A stretch of DNA of 64,000 bases from positions 3,797,001-3,861,000 of the forward strand of contig NZ_CP022548.1 in assembly GCF_002776575.1 (NCBI RefSeq), in the 5' to 3' direction. Shown here piece after piece: positions 54,301 through 62,825 of the stretch. Under the pieces are notes generated by a model that had not been told where the DNA came from, ran no database searches, and was given only the letters and a program-made list of their open reading frames with translations. Origin of the DNA: Sphingorhabdus sp. YGSMI21. GTDB taxonomy: Bacteria; Pseudomonadota; Alphaproteobacteria; Sphingomonadales; Sphingomonadaceae. Positions within the stretch are counted from its first letter, which is position 1. Each line of letters begins with the position of its first letter. Both the position numbers and the translations under genes were made by a program.

Positions 54301-56783
54301 GACATTACTCCTTCTTGGGTTTGGGGGACTTGAGTTTGAGGAACTGGTGGTGCGATAAATTCGGAAAGGAGATCAGCAGCCCAATCGAGGCCGCGATGGT
54401 GCAGCCAGAGGTCGGCAAAATTATCGGTGCCGTGCTCGTCGACTAGTTCGGATATTTTGAGCTGGTCGGCCTTTGACGATGTGGCGGTGAAGGCGAGCGC
54501 AACCTCGCCAAGGCCGAGTTCAAACAGCCGGTTGCCGCTGGCGCTCTGGCAATAATAATCGCGCTTGGGCGTCGCCCGCGCCAATATCTCGATCTGACGG
54601 TCATTGAGACCAAAACGCCGGTAGATTGCCAATATCTGCGGTTCGATGGCGCGCTCGTTGGGCAGGAATATCCGTGTCGGGCAGCTTTCGATAATTGCAG
54701 GTGCAATCGCGCTGCCTTCAATATCGGCCAGACTCTGCGTTGCGAAAATCACGCTGGCATTTTTCTTACGTAGCGTTTTGAGCCATTCGCGGAGTTGCGC
54801 GGCAAAAGCCGGACTGTCGAGTACCAGCCAGCCTTCGTCGATGATGATCAGCGTGGGGGAGCCATCAAGCTGCCCTTCGATCCGGTGGAATAGGTAGGAG
54901 AAAACCGCTGGCGCAGCGGCGGAACCGGTCAGGCCTTCGGTCTCGAATGCCTGGACGCGCGCATCACCCAAATGTTCGCTCTCGGCATCGAGCAACTGGC
55001 CATAAGGCCCGCCAACCAGATATGGCGCAAGCGCCTGTTTGAGCGCCTGCGATTGCAGCAACACTGCCAATCCCGTCAGTGTCCGTTCGGAAACAGGTGC
55101 GGTCGCAAGCGAGTTTAGCGCCGACCAGATATGTTCCTTGGCCTGTGGATCAATCACGACGCCTTCCGATGCCAGTATCGCTGCGAGCCAGTCTGCCGCC
55201 CAATTGCGCTGCGCCGCACCGTGGATGTTGGCCAGCGGCTGCAATTGCACAGTACCGCTTGGATCGTCATCACCGTCCCGGTTCAAGCTGGATCCCAAAT
55301 CCTGCCAGTCGCCGCCACAGGCCAAAGCTGCCGCGCGAATTGAACCGCCAAAGTCAAAGGCAAAGATTTGCGCCTTGTCATAACGCCGGAATTGCATCGT
55401 CATCAAAGCGAGCAAAACAGATTTTCCGGCCCCGGTTGGGCCGACAATCAGGCAGTGGCCGACATCGCCGACATGCAAGGAAAACCGGAACGGGGTCGAG
55501 CCTTCGGTCTTGCCGAACAGCAGGGGAGGAGCTGCAAAATGCTCGTCCCGTTCCGGCCCGGCCCACACGGCTGAAAGGGGGATCATGTGGGCAAGGTTGA
55601 GAGTAGATATGGGCGGCTGACGCACATTGGCATAAACATGACCGGGCAAGCTACCGAGCCATGCCTCAATCGCGTTCATGCCTTCGGCAATGACCGTGAA
55701 ATCGCGACCCTGAATAATCTTTTCAACGAGGCGCAGCTTTTCAGCGGCAATGGCGGGGTCTGCATCCCAAACTGTCACCGTGGCAGTAACATAGCATTGC
55801 CCCAGCATATCCGAACCCAGTTCCTGCAGGGCCATATCGGCGTCTGCCGCCTTGTTCGACGCATCATTGTCGAGCAGCGTCGAGGCTTCGTTGGTCATGA
55901 CTTCCTTGAGGATAGCGGCGACCGATTTGCGCTTGGCGAACCATTGGCGACGTATCTTGCCGAGCAATTTGGTGGCATCGGCTTTGTCGAGCATCAATGC
56001 GCGGGTGGACCAGCGGTAGGGAAAGGCGAGCCGGTTCATCTCGTCGAGAATGCCGGGGAAGGTCACACTCGGAAATCCGATCACCGTAAGCGTGCGTAGA
56101 TGCTGATCGCCCAATTTTGGTTCTAACCCGCCGGTCAGCGGTTCATCGGCAAGCAGCGCGTCCAGATGCATCGGTGTTTCGGGAACGCGGACATACTGCG
56201 ACTTGGTCGAAACTGTGCTGTGCAAATAGGTCAGCGTTTCGCTATCCGAAAGCCAATGTGCCTCGGGAACAAAGCCTTCGAGCAACCCAAAAACCCGGTC
56301 GGTGCGATCAATGAAACTCTTCAAATGTTCGCGCGGATTGACGCCTTTTTCTGCCTTACCCTCATAGAGCCAGTTTTCCGCGCGTGCGGCATCTTCTGCT
56401 GGCGGCATCCACAGCAGCGTTAGATAATAGGCACTTTCATAATGCGCGCCTTCTTCGGCAAATTGTTCGGCACGTTCGCGCTCGACCAGCGCCGAGGCTG
56501 GATCGGGAAAAACACTTGTCGGATAATCGAGCGCCGGACGCCGCACCGCTTCGACAAATATCGCCCAGCCTGACCCCAAACGCCGCAGCACATTGTTGAG
56601 CCGCGCGGTAGTGGCGACGAGTTCTGCTGGCGTGGCGCTATCCAGATCAGGTCCGCGAAAACGGGCGCTGCGCTGAAAGCTCCCATCCTTGTTGAGGATC
56701 ACGCCTTCGGCAATCAATGCTGCCCAGGGCAAAAAATCTGCCAAGCTAGAGGTCTTGTGCTGATATTCGCGCAGGTTCAACAT
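54297..56783 (-). CDS. trbE: Conjugal transfer ATPase TrbE (VirB4-like)
   Basis: 828 residues from ATG 56783, with GAGG 5 bases upstream; a GTG one codon earlier is too close. The N-terminal VirB4 domain begins LREYQHKTSSLADFLPWA. The C-terminal ATPase has Walker A GPTGAGKS (about 448-455), Walker B TLIIIDEGWL (about 644-653) and ATQSLADIEGS, with IYRRFGLNDRQIEILA near the end. It powers pilus assembly and substrate transfer at the inner membrane. It overlaps trbJ and is 7 bases from trbD. Confidence 0.96.
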   Translation of the reverse strand: MLNLREYQHKTSSLADFLPWAALIAEGVILNKDGSFQRSARFRGPDLDSATPAELVATTARLNNVLRRLGSGWAIFVEAVRRPALDYPTSVFPDPASALVERERAEQFAEEGAHYESAYYLTLLWMPPAEDAARAENWLYEGKAEKGVNPREHLKSFIDRTDRVFGLLEGFVPEAHWLSDSETLTYLHSTVSTKSQYVRVPETPMHLDALLADEPLTGGLEPKLGDQHLRTLTVIGFPSVTFPGILDEMNRLAFPYRWSTRALMLDKADATKLLGKIRRQWFAKRKSVAAILKEVMTNEASTLLDNDASNKAADADMALQELGSDMLGQCYVTATVTVWDADPAIAAEKLRLVEKIIQGRDFTVIAEGMNAIEAWLGSLPGHVYANVRQPPISTLNLAHMIPLSAVWAGPERDEHFAAPPLLFGKTEGSTPFRFSLHVGDVGHCLIVGPTGAGKSVLLALMTMQFRRYDKAQIFAFDFGGSIRAAALACGGDWQDLGSSLNRDGDDDPSGTVQLQPLANIHGAAQRNWAADWLAAILASEGVVIDPQAKEHIWSALNSLATAPVSERTLTGLAVLLQSQALKQALAPYLVGGPYGQLLDAESEHLGDARVQAFETEGLTGSAAAPAVFSYLFHRIEGQLDGSPTLIIIDEGWLVLDSPAFAAQLREWLKTLRKKNASVIFATQSLADIEGSAIAPAIIESCPTRIFLPNERAIEPQILAIYRRFGLNDRQIEILARATPKRDYYCQSASGNRLFELGLGEVALAFTATSSKADQLKISELVDEHGTDNFADLWLHHRGLDWAADLLSEFIAPPVPQTQVPQTQEGVMS

Positions 56784-56790
56784 CACCGCC

Positions 56791-57072
56791 TCAGACTTTC
56801 AGATAATTGGGAAAGCGCATGTGACGACGAGCGACATCGACAAATTGCGGATCGCGTTTGGCCGCCCAAACCGAGAGCGCATGGCCGATGCCCCAAAGCA
56901 CGAGACCGACAAGCCAGAGCCGCAGGCCAAGACCAACCGCGCCAGCGAGCGTGCCATTGGCAATCGCAAGACCGCGCGGCGCACCGCCCAGCAATATCTG
57001 TTCTGTGAGCGCGCGGTGCACCGGAACGGTGAAACCGGGAATGGAGGCGGAGGGATCGTTCTGAAAATCCAT
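56791..57072 (-). CDS. trbD: Conjugal transfer protein TrbD (VirB3-like)
   Basis: 93 residues. VirB3 pattern: IPGFTVPVHRALTEQILLGGAPRGLAI, two membrane segments (about 38-70, GTLAGAVGLGLRLWLVGLVL) and WAAKRDPQFVDVARRH. It is a small inner-membrane partner of TrbE. The ATG overlaps the trbC stop by one base (TGATG). Confidence 0.93.
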   Translation of the reverse strand: MDFQNDPSASIPGFTVPVHRALTEQILLGGAPRGLAIANGTLAGAVGLGLRLWLVGLVLWGIGHALSVWAAKRDPQFVDVARRHMRFPNYLKV

Positions 57073-57404
57073 CAGACCAAAGCCCCACCACCGAAGCTAA
57101 AGAAGCTCAGAAAGAATGAGCTCGCGGCAAATGCAATCGACAGCCCAAAGACAATCTGGATCAGCCGCCGGAACCCGCCCGCCGTATCGCCAAATGCCAG
57201 AGTGAGTCCCGTTGCGATGATGATGATGACCGCCATGATCTTGGCGACCGGGCCTTGTATCGATTCCAATATCGATTGCAGCGGCGCTTCCCAAGGCATG
57301 GAGGAGCCTGCCGCCTGTGCCGGACTGCTCAAGGCAATGCCAACGCACAAAGCCAAGCTAGCAGTTGCCAGTCGTTCGCGGCCAGAAGATATGCATTTGA
57401 TCAT
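57072..57404 (-). CDS. trbC: Conjugal transfer pilin TrbC (VirB2-like)
   Basis: 110 residues from ATG 57404; upstream extension of the frame runs through trbB in another frame and is spurious. A signal peptide (about 1-33, ending SPAQA) is followed by two hydrophobic segments (VAKIMAVIIIIATGLTLAFG and IQIVFGLSIAFAASSFFLSFF) separated by DTAGGFRR. This is the TrbC/VirB2 propilin layout. It overlaps trbB by 4 bases. Confidence 0.94.
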   Translation of the reverse strand: MIKCISSGRERLATASLALCVGIALSSPAQAAGSSMPWEAPLQSILESIQGPVAKIMAVIIIIATGLTLAFGDTAGGFRRLIQIVFGLSIAFAASSFFLSFFSFGGGALV

Positions 57405-58396
57405 ATAGATTCTCCGGATTTTAAGGGTGAAGTCGAAGTGCAAAGAGACGAAATCTGATATTCTCCATCTGGCCCGAGCCCATCGACGCGGGCGAGTTCG
57501 GCGAGACGGCGGCCTGAGCTTGTCCGAACTAGAACGGCGATGATATTGATGGTTTCTGCGATGAGCGCGCGAGGGACGGTGACCACCGCTTCTTGAATAA
57601 GCTGCTCCATCCGCCGCAAGGTGCCGATGGCGGTCCCGGCATGGATGGTGCCGATGCCGCCTGGATGGCCGGTACCCCATGCTTTCAGCAAGTCGAGCGC
57701 TTCTGCCCCCCGGACTTCACCAATCGGAATACGGTCCGGGCGCAGGCGCAAAGCCGAGCGGACAAGATCGGAAAGCGTGGCCACACCGTCTTTGGTCCGC
57801 AACGCGACAAGATTGGGCGATGCACATTGCAGTTCGCGGGTGTCTTCGATGAGCACCACGCGGTCGCTGGTTTTGGCGACCTCGGCCAGCAGCGCATTGG
57901 TGAGCGTGGTTTTGCCTGTAGATGTTCCACCTGCAACCAATATGTTCTGACGGTCCGCTACGGCACGACGCAATATGTTGGCCTGCTCCGCCGTCATAAT
58001 TTCTTTATGCACATAGTCAGCGAGCGAAAACACCGCGACTGCGGGCTTACGGATCGCAAAACTTGGCGATGCAACGACGGGCGGGATTAGGCCTTCGAAG
58101 CGTTCCCCGGTTTCTGGGAGTTCGGCAGAAACGCGGGGGCAGCCGCTATGGATTTCGACACCAACGTGATGCGCAACCAACCGGATGATACGCTCGCCTT
58201 CGGCGGCGGACATTTCATCGCCGGTATCGCAAATGCCTGCCCCCAATCGGTCAATCCATAACCGCCCATCGGGATTGAGCATGACTTCGATAACATTTGC
58301 GTCTTCCAGCCATAGCGCAACCGCAGGACCAAGTGCCGTGCGCAGCATTCGTGTGCCGCGCGAAAATGCTTGTGACCGGATGGGAATGGCGCTCAT
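57401..58396 (-). CDS. trbB: Conjugal transfer ATPase TrbB (VirB11-like)
   Basis: 331 residues. Secretion ATPase motifs are Walker [12 protein letters not shown] (about 155-165), the Asp box [10 protein letters not shown], Walker B region [19 protein letters not shown] and the His box [14 protein letters not shown]. It forms hexameric rings at the inner membrane that drive pilus biogenesis. It is the first trb gene of the run, with about 195 bases before the next upstream gene on the strand. Confidence 0.96.
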   Translation of the reverse strand: MSAIPIRSQAFSRGTRMLRTALGPAVALWLEDANVIEVMLNPDGRLWIDRLGAGICDTGDEMSAAEGERIIRLVAHHVGVEIHSGCPRVSAELPETGERFEGLIPPVVASPSFAIRKPAVAVFSLADYVHKEIMTAEQANILRRAVADRQNILVAGGTSTGKTTLTNALLAEVAKTSDRVVLIEDTRELQCASPNLVALRTKDGVATLSDLVRSALRLRPDRIPIGEVRGAEALDLLKAWGTGHPGGIGTIHAGTAIGTLRRMEQLIQEAVVTVPRALIAETINIIAVLVRTSSGRRLAELARVDGLGPDGEYQISSLCTSTSPLKSGESI

Positions 58397-58591
58397 ATTG
58401 TGACCTCAAATGTAATCTGCCGATGGTTGGCGGATCAGTGAGGTCAGGTAAGAGAGCCATTATTGGCTCCAGCTCAACAGCAATTTCTGTTCGTCGAGCC
58501 ATGGCGTAAAAAGACAGGTGATAGCGTAGTCGGTTTTATCGCGATTGCCGTTTCAGCTCGGTTTGTAACTAAAGCCGAACATTCCAAATCG

Positions 58592-59008
58592 CTATGACTC
58601 GGAGGAAATATCCTCGGCAATTTCCTGATGCACGAGCGGCCCTTTCGCCAGACGCCGACCAAGGGCAGCCATGAAAGCATCATAACGGTCCCCGCCTTGT
58701 TTGCGCAGAATGGCACGTTCGGATTCTGGCGGCGGCGGCTCACTCGATAACCAGAACCGCACAAATAGCGCGATCATTTCCACACCGACACTAACATCGC
58801 GTTCTAGCCGGTTCAATCTGCGGTCCACCTGGTCGAGGCGTTTAGTCAATACTGCTTCGCGGGCCTCATCGGCATCGGGTGAAAGAAAGGATGCAATGGC
58901 AGCTTCGGCAATCAGCGAGCGGGATTGTTCGCGCCGATCGGCATAAGCAGCCAGCGCCTCCATCAGTTCAGGCTCAAGATAGGCAGAAAAACGGACTTTG
59001 ACCGCCAT
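58592..59008 (-). CDS. Ribbon-helix-helix protein between traG and trbB
   Basis: 138 residues. The N terminus (VKVRFSAYLEPELMEALAAYA, RREQSRSLIAEAAIASFL) is a CopG/RHH DNA-binding fold. A helical stretch with TKRLDQVDRRLNRLERDV suggests a coiled coil, and a hydrophobic patch (VEMIALFVRFWLSS) follows. RHH proteins at this position are standard in Tn4371-like modules and may regulate the operon or act in relaxosome formation. It is 2 bases after traG and about 195 bases before trbB. Confidence 0.85.
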   Translation of the reverse strand: MAVKVRFSAYLEPELMEALAAYADRREQSRSLIAEAAIASFLSPDADEAREAVLTKRLDQVDRRLNRLERDVSVGVEMIALFVRFWLSSEPPPPESERAILRKQGGDRYDAFMAALGRRLAKGPLVHQEIAEDISSES

Positions 59009-59010
59009 AT

Positions 59011-61047
59011 CTAAAGCTCTATGCCATCATCAAGATCAAGCGAAGCCTGACGCGCATTCATCATTTGCTGGCGCGTGACCTGCCGAATATTGGCTGCGTT
59101 AGCCTTTGCATTATTCTCATCAAGATCGAATTCGTCGACGGGCGCGGGTGGGAGCGACGGCGCTATATCCACATATCGTTCCATACCGGGTTCGAGCCGT
59201 AAATCGCCATTGGCCCCATCATCTGCGGATTTTTTCTTAGAGCTTTTTTTAGCTGCTTTCTTTTTGCGGCTTTTGTTGGTGTCCGCATTTTCAACCGTAC
59301 AATCCACAATCGGTGCGGCAATCGGACACAGCTTGCTCCAGTCATCCGTCTGCATTTGGTCATTCTTTGATTTCTCGGTCGGTGCGGGCAACACGCGCGC
59401 CTGCAATCTTTCGTCCTGATAATAGCGTGCCTTTTTTGCTCGCACAGGATGGGTGCCAGCAACCATGATGATCTCGTCATCGGGCGGAAGCTGCATTATC
59501 TCGCCCGGTGTGAGAAGCGCGCGCGCCGATTCCGAACGCGATACCATCAGATGACCCAGCCAGGGACTTAGGCGGTGGCCTGCATAGTTTTTCATCGCGC
59601 GCATTTCAGTGGCGGTGCCAAGCGCGTCAGATACCCGCTTGGCGGTGCGCTCGTCATTGGTCGCGAAGCTTACCCGGACATGGCAATTATCGAGGATCGA
59701 ATTATTTTGACCATAAGCCTTTTCGATCTGATTGAGTGATTGAGCGATCAGAAACGCCTTAATTCCATAGCCCGCCATGAATGCGAGCGCGCTTTCAAAA
59801 AAGTCGAGACGGCCCAATGCGGGGAATTCATCGAGCATTAGAAGAAGCCGCTGCTGCTTTTGCGCCTGCAAATCCTCGGTCAGCCTGCGTCCGATCTGGT
59901 TAAGCACGAGCCGGATGAGCGGCTTAGTCCGGCTAATGTCCGAAGGCGGAACGACCAGATAGAGTGTGACGGGCTGCTTGCCGTCAACTAGGTCTGCAAT
60001 GCGCCAGTCACAGCGCCGTGTCATCTCGGCAACCACAGGGTCACGGTATAGTCCAAGGAATGACATAGCAGTGGAAAGCACGCCTGAGCGTTCGTTGGCG
60101 GATTTGTTGAGCAGTTCGCGCGCGGCGGATGCAACCACGGGATGGACGCCGGTTTCTCCCAGATGCGGCGTTGTCATCATCGCATTGAGCGTCGTTTCAA
60201 CCGGCTGTTTTGGATCGGAAAGGAAGGCTGCGACACCTGCGAGCGTTTTATCCTCTCCGGCATAAAGGATATGCAGGATCGCTCCGACGAGAAGCGCATG
60301 ACTGGTTTTCTCCCAATGATTGCGTTTTTCGAGGCTACCTTCGGGATCAACCAAAACATCGGCGACATTTTGCACATCGCGCACCTCCCATTCGCCTTTG
60401 CGGATTTCAAGGAGCGGATTGAAGGCAGCCGATGCCGCATTGGTCGGATCAAACAGTAATACGCGGCCAAATCCGCTGCGAAAACCTGCGGTCAATTCCC
60501 AATTTTCACCTTTGATGTCGTGGACTATGCAGCTGCCTGGCCATGTTAGCAAGGTTGGCACGACAAGTCCTACGCCCTTGCCCGAACGGGTGGGCGCATA
60601 GCAAAGCACATGCTCGGGTCCAGCGTGACGGAGATATTGGTTGCCGAACTTCCCAAGCAAGACACCATTGTCACCTAGCAATCCGGCAGACCTCACTTCA
60701 CGACTATTAGCCCAGCGCGCCGACCCGTAAGTTTGAGCATTTTTGATTTCGCGCGCGCGCATGACGGACATTGTAATAGCGACCACGATGGCAATCATCG
60801 CGCCCGAAACCGCAATGTATGCTCCGCGTTCGAAGATATGCGGTGCATAAGCATCAAAGGAGAACCACCACCAAAAGAAAGAAGGCGGTGAATAGATGGG
60901 CCAGTCGCCAATCATGAACCAAGGTGCCCCGAGTTCGGATTGATAACCAAGCGCGGATGCCGTCCATTGGGTAGCTGACCATATGCCGATCAAGATGATG
61001 ACGAATACCGCCAGCACCTGACCCCATAATATCCGCGTCACCTGCAT
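59011..61047 (-). CDS. traG: Type IV coupling protein TraG (VirD4-like)
   Basis: 678 residues. Two N-terminal membrane segments (about 10-30 and 76-96) precede the ATPase: Walker A APTRSGKGVGLVVPTLL (151-158 for the core), NPLLEIRKGEWEVRDVQNVAD, Walker B LLLMLDEFPALGRL (401-407), and SLNQIEKAYG. The C terminus is a low-complexity lysine-rich tail (NKSRKKKAAKKSSKKKS) before a conserved end. It links the relaxosome to the secretion channel. A cargo gene separates it from the relaxase. Confidence 0.96.
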   Translation of the reverse strand: MQVTRILWGQVLAVFVIILIGIWSATQWTASALGYQSELGAPWFMIGDWPIYSPPSFFWWWFSFDAYAPHIFERGAYIAVSGAMIAIVVAITMSVMRAREIKNAQTYGSARWANSREVRSAGLLGDNGVLLGKFGNQYLRHAGPEHVLCYAPTRSGKGVGLVVPTLLTWPGSCIVHDIKGENWELTAGFRSGFGRVLLFDPTNAASAAFNPLLEIRKGEWEVRDVQNVADVLVDPEGSLEKRNHWEKTSHALLVGAILHILYAGEDKTLAGVAAFLSDPKQPVETTLNAMMTTPHLGETGVHPVVASAARELLNKSANERSGVLSTAMSFLGLYRDPVVAEMTRRCDWRIADLVDGKQPVTLYLVVPPSDISRTKPLIRLVLNQIGRRLTEDLQAQKQQRLLLMLDEFPALGRLDFFESALAFMAGYGIKAFLIAQSLNQIEKAYGQNNSILDNCHVRVSFATNDERTAKRVSDALGTATEMRAMKNYAGHRLSPWLGHLMVSRSESARALLTPGEIMQLPPDDEIIMVAGTHPVRAKKARYYQDERLQARVLPAPTEKSKNDQMQTDDWSKLCPIAAPIVDCTVENADTNKSRKKKAAKKSSKKKSADDGANGDLRLEPGMERYVDIAPSLPPAPVDEFDLDENNAKANAANIRQVTRQQMMNARQASLDLDDGIEL

Positions 61048-61334
61048 TTCTGGTCTCCGAAAACGGTGAGTTCAATGCGCAACCGGAGGGATTTCAAGCC
61101 AATTTGTGTTCGAAGTAGCTCTAGCGAAAGAATACAGGCTTTGGCGTAAGTGACCTATGAGGGCTTCGCTAAGCATAGTTGTTTGTGTGGGCATGCGCGG
61201 CTCAATGTCGATCTTTCAGCAGAGGTTTGCATTGGGTCGAAACAAGTCATTTCAACTCCAAGAAATTCGGAAAATTGCGCCTGACTTTTGACTGACTTTT
61301 GTGTAGTAATTCGTTAAATCAGGGGAGAACTATT

Positions 61335-62747
61335 ATGCCAAAAATAGTGTTTGGGGATAAAGCTGAGACAATTTTGCATTCACAACCCAAAACCAGTTCA
61401 CGAAAGCTGAATCATGTCTTGATGGGAACTTATCTCGTCGTCGAAGAAGAACGCGGAGACTGGTACCGGGTTGTTACTAAATCCGAAGGCAAAGGCGGTT
61501 GGGTTAAAAAGGATGATGTGCGAGACAATCCAGGCCTGAAGATATTTTATGTTGATGTTGGTCAAGGCGACGGTGCAATTATCGAGAGTCCTGAGGGACT
61601 TATTCTCATCGACGGAGGCCCAACATCGAAATACCACAACTTTATGAAATGGCGTTATAAGCAGTTGATTGCTGAAAACGGTCCGATCAAAATAAAAGCT
61701 ATGATTGTAAGCCATCCTGATCAGGATCACTATCAGGGCTTTATTTCCGTCCTCAACGATCCCAATTTCGAAGTAGAATCGATTTATCATAATGGAATCA
61801 AGCGCTATTCCTCAAACAACCTACCGGCTAGATTGCATTTCGATCTCGGAGAAGTATCCACGAAAGCCATAAACGGACAAAAAGAAACCGTTCTGACCGA
61901 AACATTCAATTCTCTCGAAGATGTTCGCGCGATGATCTCGTCAGGAGAATTGCTAACTGCAGGTGGCGGAGAAACGATTTTTCATAAGTTCTGGGATGCA
62001 GCTGTTAAGGCACATAATGCGGGCCGCGTTGGGAAGTCGAAACGTATAACAGTCAGAGACAAAACACTTCCGGGGTTTGGTACAAAAGAGGTCGACAAAT
62101 TATTTATCGAGGTGCTCGGGCCAGTCCCAACCAAGCCGACTGGGCCAATCCATTATGTTGCGTTTCCGGATGCCGATGACATCGTATTACAACGGGAAGA
62201 CCCTAATAAAATCCCCGAAGCCAGTTCCTCGCATACACGTAATGGCCATTCCGTTGTATTGAAACTTCACTTCGGCAAACATCAATTTCTGTTCGGTGGT
62301 GATCTAAATATTCCAGCACAGCTCCATTTGCTAAACTACTATGATGGCGAGAATCCTTTTCGATGTGACGTCGCTAAAGCCTGTCATCATGGCTCTTCTG
62401 ATTTTCACATCGACTTTCTTAAGAAAGTAAAGCCCAAGGCAAATGTCATTTCATCGGGAGACAACAAATCGTTCGACCATCCTGTGGCTGATGCTGTTGG
62501 CGCTCTTTGTCGACATACATCAGGCGACTATCCGCTTTTTTTCTCAACCGAACTGGCCAGAGCGGTTTCCAGTAAAGGAACCCATTTCGGGCTTATTAAC
62601 GCCAGATCCAATGGCAGTGTTTTGGCAATGGCGCAGATGAAAGAACAACGGTCTAGGGCTGACATCTGGGACAGCTTTACAGTGCCGTGGAAAGGAAAGT
62701 TCCACGATATTCTAAACGGCAAGCACGATACAAACCGACTTCGATAA
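61335..62747 (+). CDS. Stand-alone ComEC-like metallo-beta-lactamase-fold protein with N-terminal SH3-like domain
   Basis: 470 residues from ATG 61335, preceded by GGGGAG. An SH3-like segment (about 20-60, GTYLVVEEERGDWYRVV, GGWVKKDD) leads into a metallo-beta-lactamase fold of the ComEC/Rec2 type: YVDVGQGDGAIIE, the metal motif SHPDQDHYQG, FLFGGDLN, ACHHGSSDFHIDFL and SSGDNKSFDHPVADAV. No signal peptide or membrane segment is seen, so it is probably cytoplasmic. It points opposite to all conjugation genes around it and is more AT-rich, hence a cargo insertion. A nuclease or phosphodiesterase activity is inferred; a defence role is possible but unproven. Confidence 0.85.
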   Translation: MPKIVFGDKAETILHSQPKTSSRKLNHVLMGTYLVVEEERGDWYRVVTKSEGKGGWVKKDDVRDNPGLKIFYVDVGQGDGAIIESPEGLILIDGGPTSKYHNFMKWRYKQLIAENGPIKIKAMIVSHPDQDHYQGFISVLNDPNFEVESIYHNGIKRYSSNNLPARLHFDLGEVSTKAINGQKETVLTETFNSLEDVRAMISSGELLTAGGGETIFHKFWDAAVKAHNAGRVGKSKRITVRDKTLPGFGTKEVDKLFIEVLGPVPTKPTGPIHYVAFPDADDIVLQREDPNKIPEASSSHTRNGHSVVLKLHFGKHQFLFGGDLNIPAQLHLLNYYDGENPFRCDVAKACHHGSSDFHIDFLKKVKPKANVISSGDNKSFDHPVADAVGALCRHTSGDYPLFFSTELARAVSSKGTHFGLINARSNGSVLAMAQMKEQRSRADIWDSFTVPWKGKFHDILNGKHDTNRLR

Positions 62748-62825
62748 AAATTTTTCAAAACTCCATTCCAAACATTTCTCATTCGGAAAGCTTGTGGTTT
62801 TTGTATGGGTTGCAAGCTTCGTGAT

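Noticed and set aside
57405..57680. N-terminal extension of TrbC
   Set aside because: The extension is an out-of-frame reading of trbB and is arginine/histidine-rich; the signal peptide starts at 57404.
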